A stretch of 64,000 bases of DNA from NCBI GenBank assembly GCA_009760855.2, contig WPIO01000193.1:387501-451500 (forward strand), read 5' to 3'. Positions 41,979 to 54,205 of this stretch are shown here, piece by piece. The translations under genes and the position numbers were made by a program. Position 1 is the stretch's first letter. Every line of letters starts with the position of its first letter. The notes under the pieces were generated by a model. It was not told the DNA's origin and did no database searches. It saw only the letters and a program-made list of their open reading frames with translations. This stretch comes from Cristatella mucedo. Taxonomy: Eukaryota; Bryozoa; Phylactolaemata; Cristatellidae.

Positions 41979-42721
41979 CGCTCGAAAGACAGTATTCATG
42001 TGTCATCGGATCGACTCAAAGCAAATCTAGCTGTGAAATAGACCACCGACATATGGATACTCACCGTTAGACTGTGAATGTTTGAAAAATCACCTCCTCA
42101 CGTCCCGGTATGTTACTATTGCTCAATGCGAAGCGTGCAAGGGCTTGACAAACATTGGTACATGCATTTGAAATGACTGAGCCGAGAAACAGAAACCGTC
42201 CAGGTCGGAGGCAGCTTTGAGAAATCGAAAAAGCTTCGAAATCCAGGAGCAGGTGCTTACCGGGCGACCACTGTGCATCTTGTCGGCGAAGCTTAGCATT
42301 ATGCCACTCAGCCGGAACGAAGCAGACACGGCGAAGCGATTGCTAACTAAGGGAGAATTTCTTAGCGGTGACATACTATGTTAAAGTAAGGGTGTCATTT
42401 CACTGCCAAGAATAGCCGATTACACGGCAGAGGTGCGTCTTTAAATCTAAAGAGTATCACTTAACATCAGTCGCCGTAGGAGTTGGTCAAGCTCGTTGCA
42501 TGATGGAATCCTGCGAACCACAATTGTGGTGCAAGCAAGTCAGTTACCCGAAGCGTCCTCTGCGTTCTGCCTGCATGCATGGGAATGAGCTGTTTTTGCA
42601 AGAGAAGGGCAGAATTGGCATTTAAAGATGATGCAGGTCGTAGATTCAATTTGTGCTGCACTTGGCTTGCAAATCACTTCGGTATAAAAAATGATAACAT
42701 AAAGAATAGCATATACAACAG

Positions 42722-42868
42722 ACTCTACCTTAAAGAGACAGAAGAATCTTTACGGCTATCACCACAGCTTGTAGCGACCATAAAGGATCGCTCACATCAG
42801 GATTCGAACCGGACACATGGGGCCGCTGTCGTAACAAGAAACCACCTTACCTAATGAGCCATCACGAT
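42722..42868 (-). mobile_element. SINE-B copy, unit 1
   Basis: Minus strand GATGGCTCATTAGGTAAGG, B-box-like GGTTCGAATCC, then GATAGCCGTAAAGATTCTTC. It was present before the array formed, since every unit has it. Confidence 0.75.
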
Positions 42869-44086
42869 GTTCTCCGTAAATACATGAAGGCCAATAAATT
42901 GCTAACGCCGATTGCCTTTACGCTAGCATGAACTGTGTTGTTCAAATGGTAAAACTGTACAATCTGCTTGGTAGCTCGGTCTCAGAGCAGCAAAAAGCAT
43001 TTTTTAACGCACTATTTTCGAATTGTGCATGCTTTTTTATGTGTCATTCCTTGCAGGGCAGCAACTCGAGCTGGGCTCCAACAGATCTTAGACGACCATA
43101 TGACGCTGGTTTTCAGATGCTGTCACTTACAAACTAACCGACACACCAACAACTCACCGTTTCCTCGTCGTATGTGTCCCGTGAATTGAATTTAACCATA
43201 CGAACGTGTACATGTGTACTTTTATTTATATAAAGCATGTCCCAAGCGAAGCAACGAGTTTGTTTGAATTGTATGCAGAAAGTCGTGTTGCATGAAACTT
43301 TTGCTGCAGTTTGGTCCGTTAGCAAGCACTTTTTGACCGCTCACGACATAGGCTGAGTTCGATTGCTGAGTGTCCTGCAATTGCTGGCCGGCACAAAACG
43401 ACGGATTAGCTAAGCACAGTATAGCCTATCAGTTTCCCCTCAGACCACGACGTTCCTAGATGTACGACCGCCAGCATTCGAATGCTTCGGCTGATTAGAT
43501 CGGCCGGACGCAGAGTACTTGCTGCCCCAGCAGTCGGTGCTCTGCTGACAGTGAAGCTGCCCTGAAATGTGTAAGGCGGTATGTGCTTAGGGACAGCTTT
43601 CTCAATGGTGCCCCATCTTCCCGGTCTCCTGATCTCGTGTAAACTTTTCCATTTCCTACTTGACCAAGCGTCCAGGGTAAGGCGAGTGTTTGGTGCAGAC
43701 GGAGCAAATCGCCAGTTATAGTTATTCTTGTGCGTATGGTTTCTGTGGAGCATGGAACATATACACGCGTGATTAAAGCAGTCAAAATTACTTTAAAGAA
43801 CACCCCGAGAGGCTCTGCTGCCGACCACCATAAGTGCAACAAGGGTCAGTGGGGGACGAACCAGTCATCAGGTACCAAAGGCCCTAATTCCGCTCAGCTT
43901 ATGACCCTGCGAAAGCCGTATACGTTCGAAACGACCATTCGCTCTAAGCCTCTCCCGATCAGGGGTGATCGGGCTCGTTCGTAGTCCCTCCCGCCAGTAT
44001 TTGTCGCTCACAGATTGCCTCCCCACAATAGCCCCAGGAGTTGCCGTCACAAGCAAATTGCCTTGGGAGCTGATTTGCGGAGGAGG

Positions 44087-44110
44087 CAGCAGCAGCAGCA
44101 GCAGCAGCAG
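44087..44110 (+). repeat. (CAG)8, unit 1
   Basis: Eight CAG triplets, followed by TAGGTAGGCTG. Confidence 0.95.
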
Positions 44111-45544
44111 TAGGTAGGCTGAGCGAAGCGTCTCCCTCCTGGCAAGTGCAGGTACTGGCAATCGCCGCGAAGGACCAGCACAGGCTGCTGCAAGGTTACC
44201 GGCTAGATTGCGGTTACTGTGCGGCAAGTTTACCTCCATTGCAGCTGACCACAGGCCTCCAGACCAGGAAGCTCGACAATAGGCAGGAAGAGGTGCAGGC
44301 TAAACGAGACGCAGGGGCCTGCCAGGTAGCCACAACGACCGGTTAGTGACCTCTTAGTCTCGCCTCAGTCTTGTCTCTTCGGCTGGTTGAAGATAGCAGC
44401 CTGGCAAGATGCCCAACCGTTTGGCACGATCACGTAAAACCCCACCGGACTGCCTTGGCTCACGGACAGACCTACCACGGGCAGCACTCCTCAAGCAGCC
44501 CTGCAGCTGTATAGGCAGCATGTACATCGAGCTTTGGGGTTCAAATTAGTATCGGTCTTTATTTTTCTTACGAAGAAACACCTGTTTATTTCGTTACTTA
44601 GAAAGTCCATTACAATGTAGAGTTAGGTGCTGTGAATCACTGTTCACTCGAGTAATCGTATTGTCACGTTTGAGACTGCTCTTTAATTTTATGTTTAGTG
44701 ATTCCCTTGGACCATTGCAGGTCAGAGAGCAGTTGCATGTTACGATAACTACGACGTTCACGACAGATAAGCAGTGAATGCATGCCAGCCATTCAAAGCG
44801 GCACGGATCGATGGCAATAAGACCGAGGGATGCACAAAGGCAGGGTAAAGGAAGAGGCTGCATGGAAAGGCGAATCTGAATTCGGATATAGAAATTAATA
44901 TGTGCCGACAAACTGCCGTGCTTACTTGCCGCAGCTATCGTTTTTGTCTAGTGCAGCTATGCGTGCAATGCGAAACTTGTACAAAAAGTGCTACCTACAA
45001 TGAGGCGGGTCGATTAGGCATTCCTTCCGAAAGCATCGATGAAAAAAGCGAGGAAGCGTTTTCCTAGCACAGTGGTACGACGGGCTGCTCCTTTCTTGCG
45101 ACTCACTCGTATATGAGTGTTGCTCACTAGAAGCCAAGGCACAGACGTTTCGCTTGCATCGGGTCGCATCGCAGGCACCTGGACGGCCGCGCCTACAGAG
45201 AAGTCTACGGTGTAAGGACGAGCAACACACCTGGGAAAATCGTGCCGGGAAAGTCAAGTACACGGACAGTTGTGACGGATCTTTCTTTATTATTAAAAGT
45301 TGGCTTGTCTCTCACATTACAAGTGGAAGAGACAAATGTTACATCGTGCCAGTTGAATCAACCGCCGCGCCAGTGCTAGGATCGGAGCGAGAGGGGAACC
45401 AAGCAACGCTGCCATCGGCTGCAGGTCAAGGCTTTGACCTGGTGACCCCTGCGAGCCGGGCAGTTTGCTTGTACCTCGGTAGGAGTGCAGGTGCTCTGCC
45501 GGCCGGCGTCTTTTCCGTGTCTCGACGTTAGTTGGCGGACCAAC

Positions 45545-45603
45545 ATGGCAGGTGAAGACTTGGATTTGTCTTGGGAGTTTACCGACGAATTTGACATACC
45601 CGA
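45545..45603 (+). CDS. Candidate MAX exon A (first coding exon), unit 1
   Basis: ATG in a good context (AACATGG). It encodes MAGEDLDLSWEFTDEFDIP plus two bases, followed by a perfect donor GTAAGT at 45604. Acidic and aromatic. Assigned to MAX by phase and position only. Confidence 0.55.
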
Positions 45604-48600
45604 GTAAGTCGAGCACGAAACCTCAGCCGGCGCACCCGGCGAATTGCGACCGAGCCTGGCCGGCCCGGCGCTTGGAGGTCTGGGGCACTGCGCCTGGTTT
45701 CTGTGGTAGCTGATCTCCAGTTGGGGTGCCTATTAATTACGGCATCGAGAGACCAATGAATGCTGACGAAAATTACGATGCACCATGACATCGCATTTAC
45801 GACCGTGTTCAAGACGATTCGATTCCCTGGCGGCCCAAAATCCCAATTGTTCGTCACCCTGCTTGAATCGGGTGAGTCGGCTCGAATTGGTGACGAAGCT
45901 ATTCTCTGGGCGAGTCCCCAGCACGACCACGGGTAGGGACGTTAAAAAGCCTTGATTTTGTAAGACACGGGCGATGCGCAACATTTCGAGTGCGACGTTC
46001 GTTAGCACGGCCCAGTGGATGTCGGTCGACAAAGTTGTTGCTCCTCTCCGACTAACAATTCTGCTTGACATGAGGCGTGAGGGATTTGAGCTGCAGTATC
46101 GCTTTGGCAACGAGCACAGGTGGGCCCCTTAATACGTGCACTGTCTCATTGAGTCGTATCTTGGGAACACAGCTGCAAGCAGGCTACTTTGAACACTGCT
46201 AAAGGCCGGCCAGCAAGACAAGATAACTGCCCGGCAGGTCACTGTCGGTCTCCAAGCTTCGCTTCATAGCTCGTCCAGCCAAAGTCAGCAATCCTTATTG
46301 CTAGGCATATTTTCCTCTTGGGCATGGCTCAAGCCACTGATATTACACAATCACGAGCGACATGCAATCAGTCATAGTAGCTGCTCGACCGAGGAGCTGG
46401 CTCTTTTCCGAAACCGTCCTTAGCATGTCTCTCGGTAGCAGGGCGGATCACTGCCACGACAGTGAGACGGCATATTGCCCTAAGACTTTAAGAAGGCATT
46501 TCACACATGCGCAGCACTAGACGCAAGCAGATGCGCCTCAGGTCAAAGTGTGAAACGAGCTGAGCCATCAATCTGGCTGCACGAGCTTCGCTGGCTGCGA
46601 GGCCTCGACGAAAACAAGTCGCTACCAGTAGGGTCTAGCGGCAAGAGAAGAAGTGGCCATGAACAGGCGACGAACTGCGGGCAAACGTGGCCACATGTAC
46701 TCGGTATACATGCTTTGTCTCAGGACACAGAGGTACACATAACATTACACAAACAAGGCTACACGCCAGTCAGGAAGACCAGTGCATAAAGCACTGTGCG
46801 TAGGGAAATGGGCAGAACAGCAAAAAGATGTTGATATAATGAGTGACGTAGGCTACCTAGCTGAGGGCAACGGGTGGCATGCAATGGTTCACACAAAAAC
46901 TAAGGCATCAGCCAGTAACAATGTCAACTCTGAATCGTCGTACGTTGGTTACTTAGAGGCTAGTGCAGCGGTCGGTAGGTGGAGTCGAGAATCTTACATC
47001 TTAGAGGAATGGGGCAGCGTTCGTTCTCAATTCACTCGACGCCTTGCCGAGAACGCGGCTAGCAGCAATGCTTAAGCTGTAGCCATAGCAATGCAGCCCC
47101 TTGTGCTCATAGTGTGCACCATGGCAAAGCTGGGCTTGAGCAAAAGCTCTGCTGCCGAGCCACTGTACACTCCGTTGTTGGCTAAAGTGCCAGCGCACCA
47201 CCTTTTTGCAGCATCACAGAGGAAGACTACTTGTGGGCGGAGGAGGGCGCAGCGAACTGGCGGCCGGGTGACCTGCCGTCGTCGCTGACAGCTGAATCAG
47301 GATTCGTCGTCGGTGATCACTTACTTTCACACGGCGATGAAGAGGTGACTGCAGCAAGGAATCGCTGCGAATGCATTAATTCTCCAGCGAGACGAAGCAG
47401 CTCAGCTGCTCACAGTTTGCGCTGTATCATTTCAGATGCTCTCAGCTGATGAAACCGGCGACGCGACTGGTATTGGCCCACGGCAAGCTCGGCCGACGAA
47501 CGTCCGAAGCACTTCCGGGACGCTGCAGTCATCCGCCGGCACGCCTCGAAGTCGAAGCCGCGCCCGTGAGTGCGAGCGCTGCGACCACGCAGCGGATAGC
47601 GTGCGGCCCCTCGCCGTCCGAACGACCATTCGGACGGCGAGCAAGAGCTGCGCACCAACTGGGCACCGCTAGGGCGGCCGAGAGGGTCGTGCACGAGTGG
47701 CGCACGAGTACAAGCGAGTCACCGACTCACACAAAACTTGAGCGCCACGTAAAAAAAGTCCGTTCGTCATCTGTCGCATTTCGTGGCATGAAAGTCACTG
47801 AGCATGTTAGCAGTAGGCCAATTCTGATACGGGCTCCGGTGAATAGGGGTGCGTAGCTGTGGACGTTCAAACCGGCAAGAATTTGCTGGCTCAAGAACGA
47901 GCGAATCCTGAATTTCCCAAGAATATTACTTGCCTCGAATAGGTGCGCGTGGAAATCTACAATATTTGACTTAAGCCATTTGCCCATTGCGACCAATTTG
48001 TTGTACTCCTCCAGGTCCCCTATTCAAAAGGGACTACTTTAGCACGATACACCCTCCGGAAACCTATGCTACGGGCGGTACGCTGACGATGGGCGTGCCC
48101 GAACCTACGCTGATTGAATGGTGGCCGTGAAAGCCGCATAGATATACTGACTCCAGAGGTATCAAGCCACTTCGTCCGCGGGAACAACGTATCATGAAAC
48201 AACCGCAGGTAAGTTGAGACCGAAGAAACGGACCCGGCCAGGTCATAGAGGGACAGCTTGTAGGAGCAACAGGGTATTTATTAGAAGGGGAAAAGACCTA
48301 CTTGATTCCAGTATGTAGCCGTAATTTTCGACTGTCAATTTATCTCCAATCCGCTGCCTGTTCATCTTGTAAGGCTGCTGCTTCGACTAATGCGCGAGTA
48401 ACTTTGACAACCGTGTTAATACACGACTGTCTTCCGTGTCTGAATAGTATAGACGCGGATACGGTCGTAAAGGTGTGCCAGAACATGACGGCTACGTGGA
48501 AGGAGAAGATTCCGGTGTGGTTTTGGCGAATTCTTTAACGGGAAAAGAGAAAACGTCGGCGCCGGGAATAACAAGATAGCCAGAGAAAGACAGACGGACA

Positions 48601-50649
48601 GGCTGTCAGACAGAGAAACAGAAAGACAGAGACCGAGAGTGAGAGACGGACACATAGACTCAGAAATTGACTGAGGGCAAAGAGTGACGGGCAGACAAAG
48701 ACACAGAGAGAAAGAGCGAAAATGAGACTGATAAGAGAGAAGCACACAGATTGAGACAGGCCTAGAGATGTAGAAACAGATAGGAAGAGAGAGACGGAAT
48801 CAGAGGAAGATAATCGAGGGCGGGGCCAATACACAGGCAGATTGAGGAAAAAACATATGGGGACAGATCAAAGTGACAGAGCGTGAGAGAGAAAGAGACA
48901 GACAGGCATACAGAGACACGAAGAGACAGAGACAGAAATACTGACAGACAGACAGACTACAGACTGACAGAAAGATAGACCGACTGGGAGATAGACAGAG
49001 TTGAAAGAGAAAGAAATGGACACAAGCAGAGCAACGGACAGGCTGTGATACAGACAGACACAGGTGTGGAGAAAACACCCCAACGGTCAGGTACAAACTC
49101 GAAGAACGTCGAGATTGAGTGACAAAGGCATAGTCGTATGCGGGTATGGAGACATTAATGGATAAAGCAGTTTTTTCTATATGCCCCTAATTAACGAAAC
49201 AGCTGTGACAATACTTGTAGCCTATGTGTCGCGAAATCTGCACCGCCGTTACAGAAACCAACTATTCTATATCAAGACGGTCTCCAAGATTCCAGGAGCA
49301 CGGATGCACTGTTGTTATGCTGTACTGGTTTGTCTGTCGGTCAATCACAGACTGAATGCGATTCCTGCTTGCCACGTCCACCTTCGTTGTCAGTCTTGTA
49401 CAACGTTCGTAAGTTGTTTGCCTCCCAGTTCTTGCCAATGATCTCGGTGACGGACCTTCATGCGTTCTTGCAGTCAGACCGCCGTGCTCGCCATAATGCA
49501 GTTGAGAAAGAAAGACGAAACTACCATAAAGAAAGCTTGGCCAAGCTTCAAGACCTCTTGCCAAACATGCGAGGTCGAAAGGTATGTCCGCCTGTTGACT
49601 AGTCGAATATTCTGCTGCCCACTGCAGATGCATTGGCTTAACATCGTAGTCAATTTCATGAGCCCTGAAATTGTCAAGGATACTCAAAGCTAGAAAATAT
49701 TGCTCGCCTATTCGTTGCTGCCTTGATGAAACTTCGGGCATCCGTCCCGGTACATCAAAGGGCGACTTTTAGCTTTTGCTAGTCCATCTATACTGGACCG
49801 TGAAGATGCAATGACACATTGAAAATCCCGGACAGCTAACACTTTCCAAATCCCGTATGAGTACCTCATTCATCTGCTGTGCAACAGAGTTTAGACATAC
49901 ACTGCTACAAGTAACCTTTCCGCTTTTTCTACATATTCAATCGGTAAATATATGCGTGTGCACATACAACTTTTCTAGTACGTGCTATTTGCATCGGAAG
50001 TATTCGTGAGTGAGTACTTTTGGTGTGGTCATGATCAGTTTTACATTGTCGGCCGCTGATTTCGACGATCTAGTTTCAAGGTCGGTCAAGTGGCCAGCTG
50101 TAGAGTGGCGAAAGTGTGGGCCATTCAAGTCTGCATTTGCATCGCCTGCACCTGCCCTTACTGCTGCTGTAGGTACCAAACATACGAATTTTGAAGAAGG
50201 CGGCCGAATACATCACGGCTTTGGAGAATCATTCTCAGCATTGCCTTCATGAGTATGAACGTATTCGACAGCTAAACACAACGCTTGAGCAAATGAGTGA
50301 GTACGACGTGAATGTGCTAACAGTCAGATCTTAAAATGAAGCACGGCGTCTGTTCTAATAATTTGAAGATTTTTGTTTTGCAATTGTGGCTGCTGTATTG
50401 AAATGTAAGGCCTGTTCTGGTACAGACGCAAACTCGTCAGGCGGTGGTGAGGCAGGGGCTGCAGCCGAAGCTCAAGTGCAGCAGGATCGGCCAGTGTGGC
50501 AGCCATTGTTGCATCATGAAGAGTCACATGTGAGAAGTAGAAGTTATAGTTTTCCATGCCAAGCTGCATCAATGGAAAGATTATGTTGGTGGCAAATCTC
50601 CATTGATTCATGTGTGTGTGTGACAGGGCTGCCCTTTCGCGTTGTCTAA
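45545..50649 (+). CDS. MAX: MAX-like bHLH-leucine-zipper transcription factor, gene 1 (exons across units 1 and 2)
   Basis: Predicted join: 45545-45603, 47212-47344, 49474-49581, 50173-50296, 50426-50649; 215 residues, with phases 2, 0, 0, 1 all consistent. Residues 65-100 carry the basic region RHNAVEKERR with the E-box-contacting His71, Glu75, Arg78 and Arg79. Residues 101-141 carry helix 2 (RILKKAAEYI) and a zipper with Leu117, Cys124, Ile131, Leu138 in heptad spacing. The 108-nt and 124-nt core exons, with an intron in the HLH loop after Lys100, equal human MAX exons as I remember them. MAX dimerises with Myc/Mxd/Mnt on CACGTG in the nucleus. The acidic N-part (exons A and B) and Gly/Ala/Gln-rich tail are not recognisable as MAX. 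Exon E might instead splice at CAT|GTGAGA (50529). Confidence 0.7.
47212..47344 (+). CDS. Candidate MAX exon B, unit 1
   Basis: Acceptor CCTTTTTGCAG. Completing exon A's split codon gives DITEEDYLWAEEGAANWRPG, and the exon ends SHGDEE before donor GTGACT at 47345. The frame is open and acidic. 133 nt plus exon A's 59 make 64 whole codons, so it enters the bHLH exon in phase 0. Confidence 0.55.
49474..49581 (+). CDS. MAX: MAX exon C: basic region and helix 1, unit 2
   Basis: 36 codons, SDRRARHNAVEKERR onward to NMRGRK, between TTGCAG and GTATGT. Same length and phase as the human exon for A22-K57. Confidence 0.82.
50173..50296 (+). CDS. MAX: MAX exon D: helix 2 and leucine zipper, unit 2
   Basis: 124 nt, from VPNIRILKKAAEYI to NTTLEQM, between CTGCTGTAG and GTGAGT; exit phase 1. 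Aligns without gaps over 41 residues with human MAX helix 2 and zipper, sharing the final LEQ and the zipper Asn. Confidence 0.82.
50426..50649 (+). CDS. MAX: MAX exon E: C-terminal tail, unit 2
   Basis: Acceptor TGGTACAG. Continues in phase as NANSSGGGEAGAAAEAQVQQ to a stop at 50647-50649. No resemblance to the acidic, NLS-bearing tail of vertebrate MAX. Confidence 0.6.
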
Positions 50650-51391
50650 CGCTCGAAAGACAGTATTCATGTGTCATCGGATCGACTCAAAGCAAATCTA
50701 GCTGTGAAATAGACCACCGACATATGGATACTCACCGTTAGACTGTGAATGTTTGAAAAATCACCTCCTCACGTCCCGGTATGTTACTATTGCTCAATGC
50801 GAAGCGTGCAAGGGCTTGACAAACATTGGTACATGCATTTGAAATGACTGAGCCGAGAAACAGAAACCGTCCAGGTCGGAGGCAGCTTTGAGAAATCGAA
50901 AAAGCTTCGAAATCCAGGAGCAGGTGCTTACCGGGCGACCACTGTGCATCTTGTCGGCGAAGCTTAGCATTATGCCACTCAGCCGGAACGAAGCAGACAC
51001 GGCGAAGCGATTGCTAACTAAGGGAGAATTTCTTAGCGGTGACATCCAATGTTAAAGAAAGGGTGTCATTTCACTGCCAAGAATAGCCGATTACACGGCA
51101 GAGGTGCGTCTTTAAATCTAAAGAGTATCACTTAACATCAGTCGCAGTAAAAGTTGGTCAAGCTCGTTACATGATGGAATCCTGCGAACCACAATTGTGG
51201 TGCAAGCGAGTCAGTTACCCGAAGCGTCCTCTGCGTTCTGCCTGCATGCATGGGAATGAGCTGTTTTTGCAAGAGAAGGGCAGGATTGGCATTTAAAGAT
51301 GATGCACGTCTTAGATTCAATTTGTGCTGCACTTGGCTTGCAAATCACTGCGGTATAAAAAATGATAACATAAAGAATAGCACATTCAACA

Positions 51392-51538
51392 AACTCTACC
51401 TTAAAGAGACAGAATAATCTTTACGGCTATAACCACAGCTTGTAGCGGCCATAAAAGATCGCTCACATCAGGATTCGAACCGGACACCTGGGGCCGCTGT
51501 CGTAACAAGAAACCACCTTACCTAATGAGCCATCACGA
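51392..51538 (-). mobile_element. SINE-B copy, unit 2
   Basis: Orthologous to the unit 1 copy, with a few substitutions (for example TTATAGCC for GATAGCC). Confidence 0.75.
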
Positions 51539-52751
51539 TGTTCTCCGTGAATACATGAAGGCCAATAAATTGCTAAAGACGATTGCCTTTACGCTAGCAT
51601 GAACTGTGTTCAAATGGTAAAACTGTACATGCTGCTTGGTAGCTCGGTCTCAGAGCAGCAAAAAGCATTTTCTAAGGCGCTATTTACGAATTGTGCATGC
51701 TTTTTTATGTGTCATTCCTTGCAGGGCAGCAACTCGAGCTGGGCTCCAACAGATCTTAGGTGACCATATGACGCTGGTTTTCAGATGCTGTCACTTACAA
51801 ACTAACCGACACACCAACAACTCACCGTTTCCTCGTCGTATGTGTCCCGTGAATTGAATTTAACCATACGAACGTGTACATGTGTACTTTTATTTATATA
51901 AAGCATGTCCCAAGCGAAGCTACGAGTTTGTTTGAATTGTATGCAGAAAGTCGTGTTGCATGAAACTTTTGCTGCAGTTTGGTCCGTTAGCAAGCACTTT
52001 TTGACCGCTCACGACATAGGCTGAGTTCGATTGCTGAGTGTCCTGCAATTGCTGGCCGGCACGAAACGACGGATTTGCTAAGCACAGTATAGCCTATCAG
52101 TTTCCCCTCAGACCACGACGTTCCTAGATGTACGACTGCCAGCATTCGATTGCTTCGGCTGATTTGATCGGCCGGACGCAGAGTACTTGCTGCCCCAGCA
52201 GTCGGTGCTCTGCTGACAGTGAAGCTGCCCTGAAATATGTAAGGCGGTATGTGCTTAGGGACAGCTTTCTCAATGGTGCCCCATCTTCCCGTTCTCCTGA
52301 TCTCGTGTAAACTTTTCCATTTCCTACTTGACCAAGCGTCCAGGGTAAGGCGAGTGTTTGGTGCAGACGCAGCAAATCGCCAGTTATAGTTATTCTTGTG
52401 CGTACGGTTTCCGTTGAGCATGGAACGTATACACGCGTGATTAAAGCAGTCAAAATTACTTTAAAGAACACCCCGAGAGGCTCTGCTGCCGACCACCATA
52501 AGTGCAACAAGGGTCAGTGGGGGACGAACCAGACATCAGGTACCAAAGGCCCTAATTCCGCTAAGCTTATGACCCTGCGAAAGCCGTATACGTTCGAAAC
52601 GACCATTCGCTCTAAGCCTCTCCCGATCAGGGGTGATCGGGCTCGTTCGTAGTCCCTCCCGCCAGTATTTGTCGCTCACAGATTGCCTCCCCACAATAGC
52701 CCCAGGAGTTGCCGTCACAAGCAAATTGCCTTGGGAGCTGATTTGCGGAGG

Positions 52752-52775
52752 CAGCAGCAGCAGCAGCAGCAGCAG
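52752..52775 (+). repeat. (CAG)8, unit 2
   Basis: Eight CAG triplets, followed by a single TAGG. Confidence 0.95.
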
Positions 52776-54205
52776 TAGGCTGAGCGAAGCGTCTCCCTCC
52801 TGGCAAGTGCAGGTACTGGCAATCGCCGCGAAGGACCAGCACAGGCTGCTGCAAGGTTACCGGCTAGATTGCGGTTACTGTGCGGCAAGTTTACCTCCAT
52901 TGCAGCTGACCACAGGCCTCCAGACCAGGAAGCTCGACAATAGGCAGGAAGAGGTGCAGGCTAAACGAGACGCAGGGGCCTGCCAGGTAGCCACAACGAC
53001 CGGTTAGTGACCTCTTAGTCTCGCCTCAGTCTTGTCTCTTCGGCTGGTTGAAGATAGCAGCCTGGCAAGATGCCCAACCGTTTGGCACGATCACGTAAAA
53101 CCCCACCGGACTGCCTTGGCTCACGGACAGACCTACCACGGGCAGCACTCCTCAAGCAGCCCTGCAGCTGTATAGGCAGCATGTACATCGAGCTTTGGGG
53201 TTCAAATTAGTATCGGTCTTTATTTTTCTTACGAAGAAACACCTGTTTATTACGTTACTTAGAAAGTCCATTACAATGTAGAGTTAGGTGCTGTGAATCA
53301 CTGTTCACTCGAGTAATCGTATTGTCACGTTTGAGACTGCTCTTTAATTTTATGTTTAGTGATTCCCTTGGACCATTGCAGGTCAGAGAGCAGTTGCATG
53401 TTACGATAACTACGACGTTCACGACAGATAAGCAGTGAATGCATGCCAGCCATTCAAAGCGGCACGGATCGATGGCAATAAGACCGAGGGATGCACAAAG
53501 GCAGGGTAAAGGAAGAGGCTGCATGGAAAGGCGAATCTGAATTCGGATATAGAAATTAATATGTGCCGACAAACTGCCGTGCTTACTTGCCGCAGCTATC
53601 GTTTTTTTGTCTAGTGCAGCTATGCGTGCAATGCGAAACTTGTACAAAAAGTGCTACCTACAATGAGGCGGGTCGATTAGGCATTCCTTCCGAAAGCATC
53701 GATGAAAAAGCGAGGAAGCGTTTTCCTAGCACAGTGGTACGACGGGCTGCTCCTTTCTTGCGACTCACTCGTATATGAGTGTTGCTCACTAGAAGCCAAG
53801 GCACAGACGTTTCGCTTGCATCGGGTCGCATCGCAGGCACCTGGACGGCCGCGCCTACAGAGAAGTCTACGGTGTAAGGACGAGCAACACTCCTGGGAAA
53901 ATCGTGCCGGGAAAGTCAAGTACACGGACAGTTGTGACGGATCTTTTGTTTTATTAAAAGTTGGCTTGTCTCTCACATTACAAGTGGAAGAGACAAATGT
54001 TACATCGTGCCAGTTGAATCAACCGCCGCGCCAGTGCTAGGATCGGAGCGAGAGGGGAACCAAGCAACGCTGCCATCGGCTGCAGGTCAAGGCTTTGACC
54101 TGGTGACCCCTGCGAGCCGGGCAGTTAGCTTGTACCTCGGTAGGAGTGCAGGTGCTCTGCCGGCCGGCGTCTTTTCCGTGTCTCGACGTTAGTTGGCGGA
54201 CCAAC

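Larger units (their letters stand above)
41979..45544. other. Unit 1 spacer between MAX tail exon and exon A
   Basis: No further gene recognised. Open frames such as 43730-43984 (plus) and 43868-44239 (minus, Leu run from the CAG tract) lack domains. It contains a SINE-B (42722-42868), an AATAAA at 42893-42898 that could serve as a MAX poly(A) signal, and the CAG tract. The equivalents are 50650-54205 and 59309-62878. Confidence 0.5.
39948..48623 (+). repeat. Tandem unit 1 (~8.68 kb)
   Basis: First unit of a direct tandem array. The shared sequence begins at AAGACAGA followed by ACCGAGAGTGAGAGACGG, and the same phrase recurs at the start of units 2 and 3. Content in order: GACA-rich tract, MAX 3' exons, SINE-B, CAG tract, candidate MAX exon A, candidate exon B. 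DNA left of 39948 does not match the DNA left of the other units. Confidence 0.95.

Noticed and set aside
43868-44239. Minus-strand frame with a Leu run
   Set aside because: The Leu run is the CAG tract read on the other strand; length and frame change between units.
49351-49408. Extra 58-nt exon between B and C (CACAG|...|GTAAGT)
   Set aside because: Splice-like borders exist, but 58 nt breaks the phase between exon B (0) and exon C (0).
49474-50296. Myc gene identity for the bHLHZ exons
   Set aside because: Myc lacks an intron in the HLH loop and carries Myc boxes, which are not seen; exon sizes and phases fit MAX.
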